Source of the DNA: Karalla daura
Lineage: Eukaryota > Chordata > Actinopteri > Chaetodontiformes > Leiognathidae
Length of the DNA stretch: 64,000 nt
Direction of reading: 5' to 3'
Assembly: GCA_029224185.1 (NCBI GenBank)
Contig: CM055198.1
Coordinates: 22,563,036-22,627,035 of the forward strand
Below the pieces are notes generated by a model. The model was not told where the DNA came from. It was given only the letters and a program-made list of their open reading frames with translations, and did no database searches. How positions within the stretch are numbered: the first letter of the stretch is position 1; each line of letters opens with the position of its first letter. Shown piece by piece: positions 1-14,822 of this stretch. The translations under genes and the position numbers were made by a program.

Positions 1-254
1 ATGGCTTTTGAACACAGCCTGTCTGACTTGTTGTCTCATTTATGATGTCCTACTTTCTCTTTATTCACTTTATAAAGATTCTGCCACCTCTTATCTATCA
101 CTGAGCTGCTACTGTGGCTCCAGAGGTGGTTCCACCCCCCCACCTCCACACCATCTGAACTGACTGTTGTGGAATTGATAACCATGGTCCTATTTTACTA
201 TGATTACATATGGTGCTTGGAAACATAATGAAATTCCAGGGTTAGGTTCAGTTT

Positions 255-445
255 CTGTGGCTCGGTGGATAGTGCTGGCTTGCATCCCTGTCATGCATGT
301 TTCAGCTGTCAGGACAGTCTTAAACAAGGAGTGTGAGAGAAAATTGTGTGTGTGTGTCCAGGATGTATTTCCTGCCTTCGCCCTATGTGTGCCAGCTCCA
401 GCAGACACTGTTGGATACTTACTGTGGGCTCCATTCACACCTCAG
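255..445 (+). mobile_element. fragment of fish dispersed repeat (SINE/LINE-tail type)
   Basis: The run gtgtccaggatgtatttcct, followed by gccttcgccctatgtgtgcc and an agctccagcag block, matches the same region in the copies at 20650, 33340 and 48650. The head (ggctcggtggatagtgctgg) resembles the start of such elements. It is old and truncated. Family name not determined. Confidence 0.45.
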
Positions 446-3400
446 GCAGAATTGGCCCAAATCCAACTTCTTTGCCTGTACGTGACCGATATCTGATTTC
501 TGCTGAACAACACAAATTTGACTTTTTCAAAAGTCAGTGTCATACATAGTCCTATACAGGATAAATATCTGATTAAATATCTGATGTTTTTCATAGTGAG
601 AAACATTAGTCTCACATCACATTTCATTCGACTTTGATGTCTTATGTTGTGACTGCACACAGACCTCCGTCCTCCCTTCTCTTTCACTCTTCTTCCCTCA
701 TTCGATCACTATTTCGTCTGCTCGGATTGCATCAAAACTTCAAAGATGACACACACACGCATTGACATCTGTAATGTATTTGCTTCCATTAATACTGCGT
801 TTATTCTGACGTCTTTAGATGCTCTGCACATGCGTGACGCTTTTAGGCTGCAGGCAATTGACGCTGTCACACTGGGGTCTGCTGGCGGCTGCTGGATGGA
901 TAGTTCACTGTCTGCTTAGTGCTGATTAGATAATTACCAATTTATCTGCTGAATTTAATGGATGAAAACACACAAGATTGCAAGACTACGAAAACACATT
1001 TTAACAAGTTTCTTGTTACAAGCTTGAGGCCAGACCACAAATATTTTTGTTTTCTTCAATTAAAGAGGAGCAGAAGGGCACTGTGAGGGGTTTCTGGGTG
1101 ATAAATAGTATGTCTCTACTCTCCACTCTGACTTTGGCAAGAAATAAACTGCTCCCATACTGCATCATATGGTTTGTTGCTCGGATTGGGTGAAATTAGC
1201 CCACAGACGGTCATAGACAGATGCTTCATCCAATCACCAGCCAAGAATTGCTTTTTTATACCACTCACCCAAATGGCTCTGTGTAATAGACTGGCACTTC
1301 TCACTGGCGATTAAATAAACAAGACATATTTGTTAACAAACGGGTCAAATTGTGGTCAACCAGTGTAAAACAGAATGCTTATCTCACATTATTAAACAGG
1401 TTTAAGATAAGAAACAAGGACGGCTTGAAAACAATAACAATAACAGTATCCAAGCAATTCCTGATGTTTTTGAATGTTGCATCAACACAACAAGAGTGCG
1501 AATGACCTTTGACTCATCATCCCCCTCTTCCTGCTGATTTCCCTTCCTGCAGCCCGCTAATGGTCCCGTTTTATGGATGTTTCAGCGGGGTCAGATAAGC
1601 TCTGCTACTGCTGCAGCTGCAGGCATGCACCCAGAAATACTCCAGTAACTCCAGCTATGGCGCCTGGTTTTGCTATTGATCCACTGTGTTCATTAGTCAC
1701 TGCTCCAAATTATTAGTTAAGACACAGAGGATGATCACATTTATCTCTGCCAGATAAGCTTGAGTGCTTAATCAGAGGACAGGGCAGGGGCCAGATTGAG
1801 AATTATGTAAATATCTCCAAAAAAATAAAATAAAAATCTGGTTTTAGAGGGATTAAAAACTTGTGGATAAAGCCCTGTCATAATTGATCCCAGAGTTGTG
1901 GAGTGGAGCTTTCTTTGCAGGACAGGGATTTACTGTTGAAATGAGGGTCTCCCACCTTGCACGAGGCAATGGCAGCAGAGGAAAACCAGCTGTTATTCCT
2001 CTCTGCCCGTCTTCTATCAGTTCATCCCGCGCAGATTGAACCTGCTGGCATGGGAGCGAATTGAAGGGCTTAATTAATTGGGTTTTGATCCACAGTGCCA
2101 GTGATTTAAGTCTCCGGTTGTGAGACACGAGTTATCATCTCTAATGATTGCCCTTGAATGAGGCAAACGTGAGCATACTTGGGTGGAGATGGTGAGCGCA
2201 TTTATATCCATGGGGGTAAAATAACATTTATCAGACACGGTGGGGCTCTCTCTGAGTGTCAAGAAGGATATCAGCCAAGTGCTGCCTGGGCTGCAGATGG
2301 TAATAAAGTCTGTCAGAGGTCTGCGATGTTTTAATGCCTCTCCTCTCCCCCTCATCAACTTTTGACTGTACAGCGTAATTAGAAATCTTTGAAAATCCGC
2401 TGGGCTAATTTCCCTGTCCACCTCCTTTGTCTAGTCAGGATCGGGGGGATGTTTAGCTGTCATTGTCTTTTCTCCCTGGAAACAATGTTGCTGTGAATAT
2501 ACGGTGGCAACACGTGGTGAATTTGCGTCCAATCCATCATGAGAGCCCAGCGCCTCCGTCACCTTTGCATTCAGCCAGCCTGCGATGTAATGTTCTGCTT
2601 TGTGTCAGTTTGTGTGGAGGGCCTCAGGTGTGGCTAAACACACAGCAGTGATTTAGCACTTCTCCGGCAGCCAGGTGTTCATTTCACTAACAATGGGCCT
2701 GCGACGTCATTGTGCTACGGGCCAGCTCCATCCTCTCATCACAAATTAGAAAGCAGGGCCCCAGTCAGTGCCTGGCTGGCGAGTCTGACTTGTAAATGGT
2801 CTTTTTATTTAAGGCATCCCCTTTGTCTCGCTAATCAAAGATGCCTCTTGTTTGAAATGCGGGTGAATGAAACAGAGGATGGGATGATGGATAGCACAGA
2901 TGGATGGGGGAGAGAAAAGGTTACAGTATACGGTGAAGGGGGTTCCTGTTTAATTCATGGCTTTAGTTTTGATTAGGAGGTTGAAACAGCTGGGTTTGGA
3001 TGTGCTTTTTCTCTCTTTTTGTTTTTTGTCAGCATCAGCCCTCGGTCACAAACCTTATCATGGGATAAGGATGGAAATGGAAAGAATGCAAAGGCTTGGG
3101 TTTTGTGATTTGTTTCGGAGAGCACAACAGATAAAGGTGACATTCTGCCTTGGCTGCAACATTTGACTGAAGCTATTGTGAAAATAAACACGTGTGCGTG
3201 TTCTCAGATGCACGCAGTAGGTGAGCAGAGGTACAGCAGCACTTGATCCACGTGCATGAAATGATGATGATGCTGATGACCCTGTCGGTCCTCCATCTAC
3301 ACACAGGCCTGTGTCTGGGTTTGTATTGGATTTAAAGCAAAATTAAACAAACCAAAGGGACATTTGAAGAAATGATGTAAAAAGAAATATGAGATTTGGC

Positions 3401-4689
3401 ATGGCGTGCAAGGTTTGAGGAGTACAGCCTGGCAAATATCACACCTCGACAGCAGGACTTAAGTGAGATGTATGCACGATCAAAATCTAAATCTGCTGCG
3501 AGTGAGTGGATGCTGGGGATGTGAAATAACATTCCTGTAATGAAGGAGCCTTGATAAATGACGTGACAGAAAATGTTTACAGTATTCCTGAGGAGAGAAT
3601 GACACCTCTCATTCAGTAGTCAGCAGCCTCGCTCCCTCTCTGTCAAACACCTCCAGCACTTTGCTCTAATGTATTCCAATGACACCACAGGGGGAAGATA
3701 CTGCTCCGGAATAATTCACAGGGACGGCGTAAACGCTAGCCACGTACGCTAACCTTAAGAGGAAACCTTGTGGGCAGGTGCCTCCGAGTCGTGCAGGTGC
3801 AATTTAACGGCGAACAAAGACAAAGTAAAGCCTCGAGTGACGTGTTGCTCCAGCAGGTTTGTGCTGCCATAACAAGCTTTGACTTTGAGGAACGTTCACG
3901 TCAGTGAGGAAAGGTGAGTCGCTAATCAAATGATAGGACGCTGCAGCCAGTTACTCTCACAGCCCGGCATTAGTGTGCGCATCAGTGACTGTGCTGCAAG
4001 TGCATTGGATTCAAATACAGCAAAAAAGTAAAGAAATAAACAAAAGAACAGATTTGTGACCATGTTATTTTTTTATTCTTGGAGAGCTGCCTGGACATGA
4101 AATGTGATGCGTGTCAACTACAAACCAGAAAAAATGTCTCTTACAGACGTCTCAGCATGACCTTAAAGCTGTGGTTCTCCTCTTTCTTTTGCAGTAAAGA
4201 AGTGGTGGTATTTCCTGGCCTTCATGCTCTTGTCTGGGTGGTTTATAACGTTATATATAGATTGAAGCAAGAGTCTGATATTTTGCGGGATTCAGATATT
4301 GCCTTTTTTCGAGTAGATGGGGAGCAGCTTGTCAGACCCTGCCCATGGGTTCCAAAGGCTAGAGAGCTTGGCAGCACCTTTAGTTCAGTCATTAATGTGT
4401 TTGTCAGATTTCTTTTGGTCAGATTCTGTAACCTGGACTCAACCACATTAACTGTTTGTTGCTGTTCTGATTTAATCTGAGCAGCTGCTAGTTCAGGATT
4501 TGTTGTCTGCACCACACAGAAAGTATGTGATTGTGCCCTCTACTTCACATGTTTTGCACCAAAGGAGATGTTTAACATGCTGTTTCTCTGTTTTCATCTT
4601 TTTCTTCCATGGTTTGTATCCAGTGGCGTCACATCTGCAACCCACACAATGTAGGCCGCACATTTTGGACAAGTCTAGTTTAACACAGG

Positions 4690-4815
4690 ACACATACGCA
4701 CACACCCCCTTCACTCCTACATTCACACTTAGAGCTTCCAAATGATGTCCAGATGCATGTTTTGGGACTGTGGGAGGAAACCATGCAGACACAGGGAGAA
4801 CATGCAATTTTCAGG
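4690..4815 (-). mobile_element. fragment of the same dispersed repeat
   Basis: In reverse orientation it holds the 'cctcccacagtccaaaacatgc' type block (plus strand: gcatgttttgggactgtggg) next to cattcacac...gagcttcc, as in the other copies. Confidence 0.4.
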
Positions 4816-6169
4816 CAACAGTGCTACATGACAGCATAGGCGTCACATGCGCTGGGGACAGTAAGTAAGTCTTGTTATTGATGATTACTTAGAAGCCCAG
4901 CTTGATTTGCAATCAAAAAATATCACCTTGTTCTTGAGGAGGAGGAGATGTGGGGGTTTTGTGCCAACATAGGTGGCAAGGGCCTGTCCAAGTGGCAAAA
5001 TGGTGAAGGTTTATAGATTAATGATTACAAGCGGTGTGCTCCAGGTTATCTCAGAAAAGCTCCCTGAAGGTGAAAATTCAATATCTGTGCATCCGTTTGA
5101 GCTGCTTGTCTTTGTTTGTGGCTGCTTAAAATGGAAATGGGAGGATGGCAGGAGAATTACTGTGGGAACACCCTCTTTGCTGCTTTGCTGCAGTGTGGTG
5201 TGATACAATACTTTGAAAATCCCTTCAGAGCCTGTAGCACGCAGAGGGGAGACCCCTCGGGAAGAGAGAAGAATAGGGAGGAAGCAGCTTTCATGGTTAG
5301 TGCGTTATGCGCTTTCAGGAAAGGAAAGTGGGAGACCAAAGCATAATAATCACCCACTTTGTGTTCCTTCAATATGTTTTCATTTATTATAGGTATTTAA
5401 GACTAAAACAGATAGAGCTCAGGCAGAGTGACTATTGATCAGCAGCGATCAATAAGCTGAGTCAATTTTATCCATATAGCCAAGAATCACAGTCACAATT
5501 TGCCCGTAGCTGGAAAGAAAATGCCTCATTTTAAGTTAGGTAAGACATGGACCCACCACACAGCATATAGACCGGAGGAGCTGGAAGGTGACCTGCAGAA
5601 GTCAAACACAGTGGATGAAATTGGGGCCTGGGAGATGGCGAGCTCCGGAGGCTGAAGAAGGCAGGGCCGAGGCAGTGGAGGAAGAGGAGGGGGAGGAGGG
5701 TGAGGTTGATCAGGCGAAGAAGATGAGCAGAGAGCGGCAGCTGAGAGCGAGCAGGTAGGCAGATGGCTGATAAGACAAATGATTAGGCTCGCAGGCAAGG
5801 GTGAATCTGACACTCAGGGAGCAGAGGAAAAAAAACACAAGGAAGAGAGACTTAGGCTCAGTCTGGACTGAGACTGTAGCTGAGCCCAGTGACGAAGGGG
5901 ACAAAGGTCGGTGGTGATACACTGACGACGTGCAGGTGTGTGTCAGAAGCAGCTGAAGACACATGGACAGAGACAACAAAAACAGGTTACAAATGCAAGA
6001 AAACACAAGTGGCTATACAGGGCTAAAAGACAAACTAGACATTTGACCAAAAAAACAATACAGACATTATTGATGATTGAAACAGATGAAATAGAGGAAT
6101 AGACACAGCTTCCTCTCTACCATGAAGACCTGAAGGAAGCAGAGGCTACAATCAGGAAGAGAGAGAGGC

Positions 6170-6175
<6 letters not shown>

Positions 6176-6208
<33 letters not shown>
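6176..6208. repeat. (GA)n microsatellite
   Basis: Perfect GA dinucleotide run. Confidence 0.9.
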
Positions 6209-6210
<2 letters not shown>

Positions 6211-6318
6211 TCCTCAGGGACGATGATCGTAAGGATGAGACACCAAGAGCCAGGAGAGACCTTCCTGGTCCAGCAAAGAAGGGACTTGGGGGAAAGAGTT
6301 AGGAGACTTACAGGGGGA

Positions 6319-6320
<2 letters not shown>

Positions 6321-6370
<50 letters not shown>

Positions 6371-6378
6371 CACACACG
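6321..6378. repeat. (CA)n microsatellite
   Basis: CA run with one CG interruption near 6363. Confidence 0.9.
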
Positions 6379-7984
6379 CAGAGCTTGGCACCTCGAGGGA
6401 AACAAAAACAACGGAGGAGAGAAGTGCAGAGAAGAGATTCAGGGGTCATCATAAGTTTACAGTTGTTTGTTGATCCACCGCCTTTCTTCAGCAGCATTGG
6501 AACAAAAGTTCAAAGACTTATTGAGATTGAGACCAAGCTCTCTCCTGTATGGATAATAACAATGGAGAAATGGGCAAAAAAGTTTTTGGTTAATGTTTTA
6601 AAGGCCTCGAAGGAGTCAGAGTGCCTCCACAGGGACATTGGGACATTATGCCAGAGAAAGCGGGCACCCTGCAGCCGGTTTATCGCTTTTACCTCGGAGA
6701 CCTAGAGACGCTCTGTATGCGGGGAGCGCACTGAACAGGCAGTGAGACTGCTTAAAATTCAGTGTCTTCTGAGACACCTGAACGTCTGATCTGATATGGA
6801 CAGGAGACCAATGAGATTGGTGCAATATGGTCCAGAATTCTTGTTTCAGTTTGGATCTGCAGCCTTTTTAACCTTTTGAAGACTTTTCTGTGCTAGAACA
6901 CAGCAGACCAGACACAGAAATACACATACATCAAGGCCTCGGTTAAGTAATGTACTTGGAGAAGGACGACCTTGGTAGTCTCTGTACTCTGCAATGTGAT
7001 GATGGAAGGAGATGTGACATCAAGGCCGGTTAAATCTGCTAAATATTTAAGGCTGTTAAATCTTTAGAAATCACACAGTTGTTGACAGGTACTGTTACTC
7101 AGACAAAACAACAGCAAACGTTTCAGGAAAAGAAAATACCAAAATATCCTGCATTTCACTGTGGAGAAACTTTATTCGAGCGTCACCGTGAGTTTTCACT
7201 GGCACGAACAGTTGTGTGTCTTCAGCAAAGTATCAGAGTTTTAAGCTGTAAGTGCATATAATTAGAGGTGAGAACAGAGCCCTGGGGTACTCCACATTTC
7301 ATGCCAGGAAATATTAATGTAATATCACTGTAGGAAACACACCATGTTCTCCTGGATAGATTAGATTTTAACCAGATGGGAGCTGGGCCAGGGACACCAC
7401 ATTTCAGTGTCAGTCGAGGTGAATAATGTGATTAGTGGCAGAGGAAGCTGCACTGGGATCCAGGATTTGGGATTTGAACGAGCAGTAATCTGGTAAAGGT
7501 GTTGTTTATACCGTCTTGGTCGGTAAGACAAGAAGTTACTGAGACACAACTCTTTCTGATACTCCTGAAAGGAATAAAGGAATAGAAATACAAATGCAGC
7601 ATGTGTAGAGTTTTCGACAGATGCTTGACTCAGAGGAAAACAGAAAGTGATGCGGTCGAGTTGGCACCCACTGCAGCAGCATCACTCAGAAAATGTGGTT
7701 GAGAGTTCCCACTTTAGTGTGGAGAGTTAATAACAATAGTGAGGACAGGGGGCAGGTGAAAGTGATAAAGTTAAAATACTGGGAGATTTAAGTCACAGAG
7801 ACCTACTGACATCTTTGAGAAAAGTTTAGCTGGAGGGGAATGAGGTCTGGAGGTTAGAGAACAGTGTAGGATTCCAGAAATGCTCGGATTCAGCTTTCTG
7901 TGTAGCTGGAGGAAGAGGAGAGGAAGTCACTCTGTATCTATTTTAATCTGTCTCCTATCTCTCCATTATCTCACCTGCTTTATC

Positions 7985-8088
7985 CTGTAACAGTGTCACT
8001 TGGTGCTGCCGGAGCCTATCTCCAGCACACACAGGGAACACACCCTGGACAGGTCCCAGATCCATAGCACAGCACACACACACACACA

Positions 8089-8159
<71 letters not shown>

Positions 8160-8245
8160 CACATACACAGCACACACAATCTAGAGCATCGAATCAATCT
8201 GAACATGCATGATTTTTGGATTGTGGGAGGAAACTCACATACCTA
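7985..8245 (-). mobile_element. dispersed repeat copy interrupted by a long (CA)n
   Basis: Reverse orientation. The blocks caccctggacaggtccc, ggagcctatctccagcac and ttggattgtgggaggaaac flank a (CA)n tract at 8073-8156, in the same order as in the other copies of this family. Confidence 0.5.
8073..8156. repeat. (CA)n microsatellite
   Basis: Long CA run with one TA interruption; lies inside a dispersed repeat copy. Confidence 0.92.
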
Positions 8246-11200
8246 GAGTGATGCAGAAGAATAAGTAAACTCAAACTCAAGACATTATTGTCTGTCTTGT
8301 GAGGCACCTGTTTGTGTTCACCTGTTCTGTAACAAACAAAAATCAGACTCACAAAACAGAAATCATCGTGGTTGGTATCGAGCCGACTTAAGTGGCTCTG
8401 ATTGTGTTTATCGCCTCTCATAACAACGGAGAAATCACTTTGCTATAGCACTTTATGTAACTGAGGTTGCATGTTTTCTTCTGCCTGCATCTAACTGCAT
8501 CTAACGCTAACACTGCAGAAAGGCAGAATCAATAAATAAAATTTCAAATAAAATCCTGATGTGATTGTTAAAAATGGAAGTAAAAGGCCTGGAGCTCTGA
8601 AAAACACCACACCGCAGATTCTCTTTTCCTTGGGTAGAGCAATTTAAAATTATTGGAGCACGCTTTTACAACTCAATCCCAAATTAGTTTCATTTAATGT
8701 CTCATTTTGAGGTTTGAAAATAGCCTTTTGAGGTTGAAAATAGCTGTAAGGATCCGGGAGACACCCCCCACCACATCAAACATGTGGTGCCACATCAAAC
8801 AAGCTTCATCAAACGGAAGGAAAAAACATTTCAGACGAGACAATCATTTCTAGATTACGCTGGACTATCATTTATCGGTGACAATAATCTGATGTTAATG
8901 TCGTATGTAATGATCTGATCCTCATATTAGACTGTGCTCCCAGGCCACCAGCCGCTTGGCAGCCGAACATTTCTCTTCAACGCGCCCTCAAGAATCAATA
9001 AATCAATAAGAAATATCTCAATTCATGCCAGTATTATTGCTGCTTTCAGCAACTTCTCAGAAACGCCTCTTGTCATCAAAGCAAATGTGCAACAACAGGT
9101 TTTTTTTATGTGCTTGACACGGAGAGCGAGCGGAGGAGGATCGGCTGGCATTCATAGATTGTCTTTGAGCTCATGTCAACGTTCAATGACATAAAGTGCT
9201 TTACACTAGAGGGAGACAAAGACCCTTCATAGATGGACAAGCGTCATGGTCACATTCACATTACATGATTAATGACTTGACATATATTTTACCACTGAAT
9301 ATAAAAGCTCATTTACTCACTGTGGGGCAGAGAAGTGTGAACGAGGCACCTGATGTGAGCTACAGCTCCACTTGGTCTTTGGGAAACTCTGTAGAGTGGG
9401 TTTTTTATTGAGGCACTAAATCTCTCTGTCATTAGCAACGCTTTATGGGATCAGCTGTTTCCCTTTTACGAGCCAAGGAAATTAACTTCACTTTCGGTCT
9501 GTTTGTAGCCGGGGCGGCTCTTTGCTCTCACGCAGTGTGACGTGACTGGAGATGCTTAGCGGAGCAGCCAGGCAGCCAGGCAGTCAGGGCCCGGTGGTTT
9601 AATTTCTACGTATATTTGTAGAATGTGGGCCATATTACTGGGTTGTATCCTCGGGGAGACATATTGCAACAATAGAGAAAGGAGAGAAAGAGAGACTCCG
9701 AGAGGCAAGGTGGGAAGGAGGGAGAGAAGGAGGGAGGGATGGAGAGGTGCGGAGAGAAAGGTGGGGGAGGGTCACAGAATTGCACTTTCACAATAGATCT
9801 CCAAGCCATAATGCCATATTGTTGGAGAGTTTATGGGATGTGTCGCACAATCAATAACCAATCTATGGGAACTTGATGGAGGGATAAAAGGTGTGCCTCT
9901 TACATTACCTGTTTGCCATTCAGGACTGTACACCTGACCTTGGTGTGCTGTTTGGAGACAGTCGTCCTCTTCCGGGAACAGTCTATCCAGACCCCCTGCA
10001 GCGGAGCACGCCGGGCGGCCGCTCCTCGTGTTTTAGTGCCTGGTGGCTAATAAACCCGCTCTGCTTCTCCTCATGGCCAAACATAAATGAATGTGTCTCA
10101 ACTAGCACGGGGTAATAGCTCTGCCAGGCAGGCTGCCTTGCGACAGGGATGTCTGGGTTGCTATAACAACGGCTGCTGCTATATCCGTCACCGCTGTGGG
10201 TCGTGGCCAGCGAGAAGAGCAATTTACATGGCGTCTCTCTAACTGCCAGTCTTTCCCCCTCTTTTGCTCTTTTGAGTGCCCACCCCTTTCACTGCCTCTC
10301 TTTGTGTTCCTCAACCTCCCTGGACCGGCTCTGCTCTCGCAGAATAAAAATAATAAATAACTATCTAGCGAGCAAAGCTGCGTTTCTCTGTACAGTTCTG
10401 CTAAAACTGGCAATTAAGATACAGCGAGTTGACTTTGCGACAAAGATAAATCCAAAGTCCCTTTTGTTAGCTGCTTTTCAGCTCTTTTAATGAGAGCTGG
10501 AAACACCGGAGGCACCGGCTCTGGTTTATTTAAAGCTTTTTTTTTCCTCCCCTTCCTTTCTGCTTTGTCCTGCCACAGATAATCAAAAGAATGCACAAGA
10601 GAAGCTGCTCCTGCAAATCTTAAAGTGGAAAACCGACAAAACAGAGGAGCTTAAAGGCCGATTGAGGAATGCATTGTGTTTAATAGATCCAAAGCGACTC
10701 ACTCACACAGGAGATACATGTGTTATGAACAAAGAACAGTGTAGTTTGACCCAGTCACAATACAGTTCTACAGTGTTGCACTATAGAAAGAGGCACACAG
10801 AGTCTCAATAGCAACGCTGCTGCAGATCAACACCGACGGTTGAAGCATGACAATAAACTTGAGAGTAACTGCCCGCGGTGAGACCTGACCTATTGAATAC
10901 AGTCAGACCTATTGAAATAAAGTGACCTGATACAATGTGATCTGCCTTTGTGTATTTCTACCACATTGTTGTTTCAGCGGCAAAACAGGGAGAAAATGCA
11001 CAAGCATACGGTATAAAAGCTTTGCAATCCATTGCTTTTCCTTAAAAAGACATCAAAAAGATATTTTCCAATACAAATAAGAACTCAAAATTTGAGTGTG
11101 GTCTATAAAAGTGTAAGAAAAGAAAATGAACTCAACAAGTACTACACAGTGAGTATAGAGGTTGTACAGCCTCGCCAGCAGAGGGGCAGCGGTTTCCCTC

Positions 11201-12219
11201 GGATCTTCGCAGGTTATAAATCACAGACGACTGAGGACAGACTGAGTAACTCTACGCACTGGCACGTCCAAATGAAGCACGTAAGAAAGTGGTGTTCACT
11301 CGATAGCAAGTGTGGGGCGCTGACTGCTGTTGCTGCTCTACCTGCCGTGATTGTGAAAGCACTTGATTTCAGATGCCTGGCACGAAAGTTATGAGGGGGA
11401 AAAAAAGAGGAGAAAAGTTGAGCTCTTGGACTCGTTTGACTGGCTCTCCACATGACACGGTCGATACACAGGGGAGGTCGGCGGGCGGGATTCCCATGGC
11501 TGTCTGGGAGCAATGACACCGTTCTGGAGGCAGAGATGAGGCTGGAGGGATCCACGCCTCTCTCTGCCACCTGACGATGAAGCCCGGTCGTGATTGGTCA
11601 GTACCTGAAGAGAGCAAAGAACACATTCCCTCTTATTCAACAAGGAATAATTTATATGCTAAATAACCAGCATTGCATCTACAATATTAACAATATACAA
11701 ATTTAATATCTGGTCCACGTATAAAGCTCTGTCTGTCCACCTGGGCTGTTGTAAGTAGGCAGCTCTGCTTCATATGCATGCAAATGCAATACTGTTCAGC
11801 TTGCTTTCATTTACCACCTCCACTGCGTGTTTCAACTGCCAATGTTTGGAAACTGTTGGACGTTTCACACATGAGACTTCCAAGACTTTCTCGCAGTTTT
11901 CAGTCTAGAATTAAAAACGTAATTTAACACTAATTACCCGACATCAAACAGCATTTCTCAGGGTAAACACTTGACTGAATGGAGAGTGAGTGTGAATGGA
12001 TGATTAGGCGAGGATTTTAAATAGATGTCAGGAATGAAAGTCCCTTTGTTTGGAACGAGAGAGAGAAGAAACACAGCGGGCGCTCAAGCAGCACGACTCC
12101 AGGCACAGTTATGAGCAATAAAGGCACAAACAATGAGTTGAAAAGTGAGGTGATTTTACTGGTCTGGATCGAGGTGGAGAGAGAGTCACATGTAAAATAC
12201 CGTGTCATTGAAAACCACT

Positions 12220-12225
12220 TTTATT
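12220..12225 (-). terminator. AATAAA hexamer overlapping the scn3b stop codon
   Basis: On the minus strand the sequence GAATAAAAG places an AATAAA hexamer across the TAA stop codon. Use as a real poly(A) signal would leave almost no 3' UTR, which is unusual. No other minus-strand AATAAA was noticed in the next 1.5 kb downstream; a further match is near 10526-10531. It may be coincidence. Confidence 0.25.
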
Positions 12226-12440
12226 CTGTAAGCGGAGCGGCTGGGGTGGGTTTCTGCTCAGAGGGAATGGCTAGGTAGTTTGTCCTGCAGGGAGATCGAT
12301 AGGAGAGAAGACACAGAGTCTAAGACTTGATGGCAGGACCCTCCCACCCCATCAGTCCCTCAGTCGCTGTGCTGTTGCAGGGGTCCCCCTATCCCAGCAC
12401 ACACAGGGTGAGAGCAAGGAATACACCCTGGACAGGTCAC

Positions 12441-12531
<91 letters not shown>

Positions 12532-14733
12532 CCTCCACTCTCAGACTCACAGCTATGGCCAACATTAAGTCTCACTCAGTCTGCTTTTGGAGGAAACCTG
12601 CAGAGCCTGGGCGCTGCCTTTCTTCCTCTCTACTCAAACAGGCCCTAGTAGCACTTGCAACTGTGGATCATCACTTCTTCTTAATTTTATGTATTAGCTG
12701 TTATTATTATGTTGCATATCTTAAAAAAACAAATCATCACTGTACTGTGAGCTTCTTTTGAGAGTTTCTGTACAGGCTGTGGATCACGATAACCTCATAT
12801 ATATATACTGCAAAGAAACTATATGGATGTGATGAAAGTCCAAAGAGTTTTGCAGCTCTGTCTTGTCTTTCGGGACCATGACTCATATCACTGCAGGAAC
12901 TAATGCATCACTCAATGCTTCCTTAAAAATGCCACAGAGCCATTAAGCCCCGGGCTGCTCCTGTAAGAGGGCGACCGCGGTCCAGCCTCGGTGCTGCAGG
13001 TGAGTGGGTGTCGCCGCCCGCTGTGGGACGTGTTGTGTACCTACGGCTCGATAACGGCTGCAAAGTGGCCACCAGCCATTAACCCTTTACGCTGCAGACA
13101 CGGAGGAGGCTCACACAGTTATACACACTCCATCACTTGATGCTTCATTTAATGCCCACTGTCCGTCCTGCTCACCGGTCGATACACTCTGACCTAAATG
13201 CAGAGAGCGGCTGTGATTCATTCTTAAAACCAGCATTAACAGCTTGTAGTTTTCCCACTCAGAGCAGCCGCAGCTCGGTTTCAGGCAGGAGCAGCAGCAG
13301 CCCGCTGTCCTGGTTGTCATCCAGGGAGAGGACACGACGGAGGTCCAAACCAATTAAAAACTGAAGCAGGGACAGAACAGGCTGTTCCTCCCGAGCTGAG
13401 TCAGGATGCAAAACTGATTCGATTTGACTTTGTTGGGCTCTGCTGTTGTTGTTACCCTGTCAGCGTGTTAATGCTTAAATTCACTGAGAGAAACTAAATT
13501 AGACTTTGCTTTTACGAGACGTCTCACTTCAAAAAGCATTATCAACATGTTCATGCTGTGCTGCTCGCTGTGTACTGTTATATACAGAACTGCAACTTAA
13601 CCTTATCTGAACACGTGGTGGTCATTCAAGTGTCAGTTAAAGCAGCTACTGACAACCACTGATTGATTAGCTGATCAGTCACTGGATTGGTTTGCCAATA
13701 AAATATAATAGTCAACTGAAAAACGGCCCGTCATCATCTTTGAAAGGAGCTGCAGCCTTGAAATGTTTGACATTTTGGATTGGAACATTACCGACATGAT
13801 TATTCTGTTATTGTTATTGTGCACTGACTAATCACTTCAGTGACTGTGATGATTAATGACTGCTGAGGCTTTATTTTGTCCTGCAGCTACATTAACACTG
13901 CTCTTTCTGTATTTATTAGTCAGTTTAATCCTGGATTTAACGCTATTTTAGACAATAATAATAATAATGCACTGGCAAATCTGCATCTGATCGGGGCACA
14001 TTAAGTACATGAGGAGGTGTTTCCTGTACCAGGAGTAGACTGATGTGATTGTTGCTCATCTGCTGAACATGTCACTGCTTTGCAGACACGTCCTGCAGCT
14101 GTGGAGCTGAGCTCTGAGCATCGCAGCAGGAGTCAGACCGGGAACCGGGATTAATTACCAGCACGGTACCTGAAGCAGCCCGTACACCGGGCTTTATCTG
14201 CCATTGTTCTTTTCCGGCTACATATAAATTGCTTGTGCGGGCGTTGTCAGGCGGGATCAGCTGTGCCCTGTCACGGCCGGGACAATCCGGGGGGAGCTGA
14301 CTGTACAGGTGCAGCCGGCTCTGTGGCAGCGCTGACAAGCTCAGGCAAAAAGGCGTTTTCTGACGGAGCTGCAAATCCAGCGCCGACGTAAAAAAAAGGT
14401 TGTTAGGAAAAAAAAAAAAAGAGCAGTCAGCAGTACTTAGAATTATTCAGGCCTGTCAGGCGGTCTAAGTGAGAAGACAGATTACTGCTGCGCCAGGGTT
14501 ACAAACTGATGCAGTTTAGACTCAATTACCTTTCTGTCTGCCTGCCTGCCTGCCTGTCTGCCTGTCTGCCTGTCTGCCTGTCTGCCTGTCTGCCTGCCTG
14601 TCTGTCCTGCTCTCTCTTCCTCCTGATTGCCTCCTGTATCTCCCTGTCCCACATGTTTCACCAGCCAAACACTTCCACTTAGTGCATTTGGAGTCACAGG
14701 ACATAAAGTTGGTTAGTTTGTTCCCGGGACAGA

Positions 14734-14822
<89 letters not shown>

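Larger units (their letters stand above)
1..12220. other. gene-free stretch downstream of scn3b
   Basis: No coding exon can be supported here on either strand. The open frames are short, lack flanking splice signals that would join them into a product, and often run through (CA)n or (GA)n tracts, giving Val-Cys or Thr-His repeats. The stretch holds simple repeats, three fragments of a fish dispersed repeat and otherwise unique-looking AT-rich sequence. The 3' UTR of scn3b must lie at its right end, but its length cannot be fixed from sequence alone. Conserved regulatory elements could be present; only a cross-species alignment would show them. Confidence 0.6.

Noticed and set aside
6208..6705. 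165-codon plus-strand open frame through a CA repeat
   Set aside because: Much of it is the Thr-His repeat from (CA)n; the remainder has low complexity or no recognisable features, and no splice or homology support.
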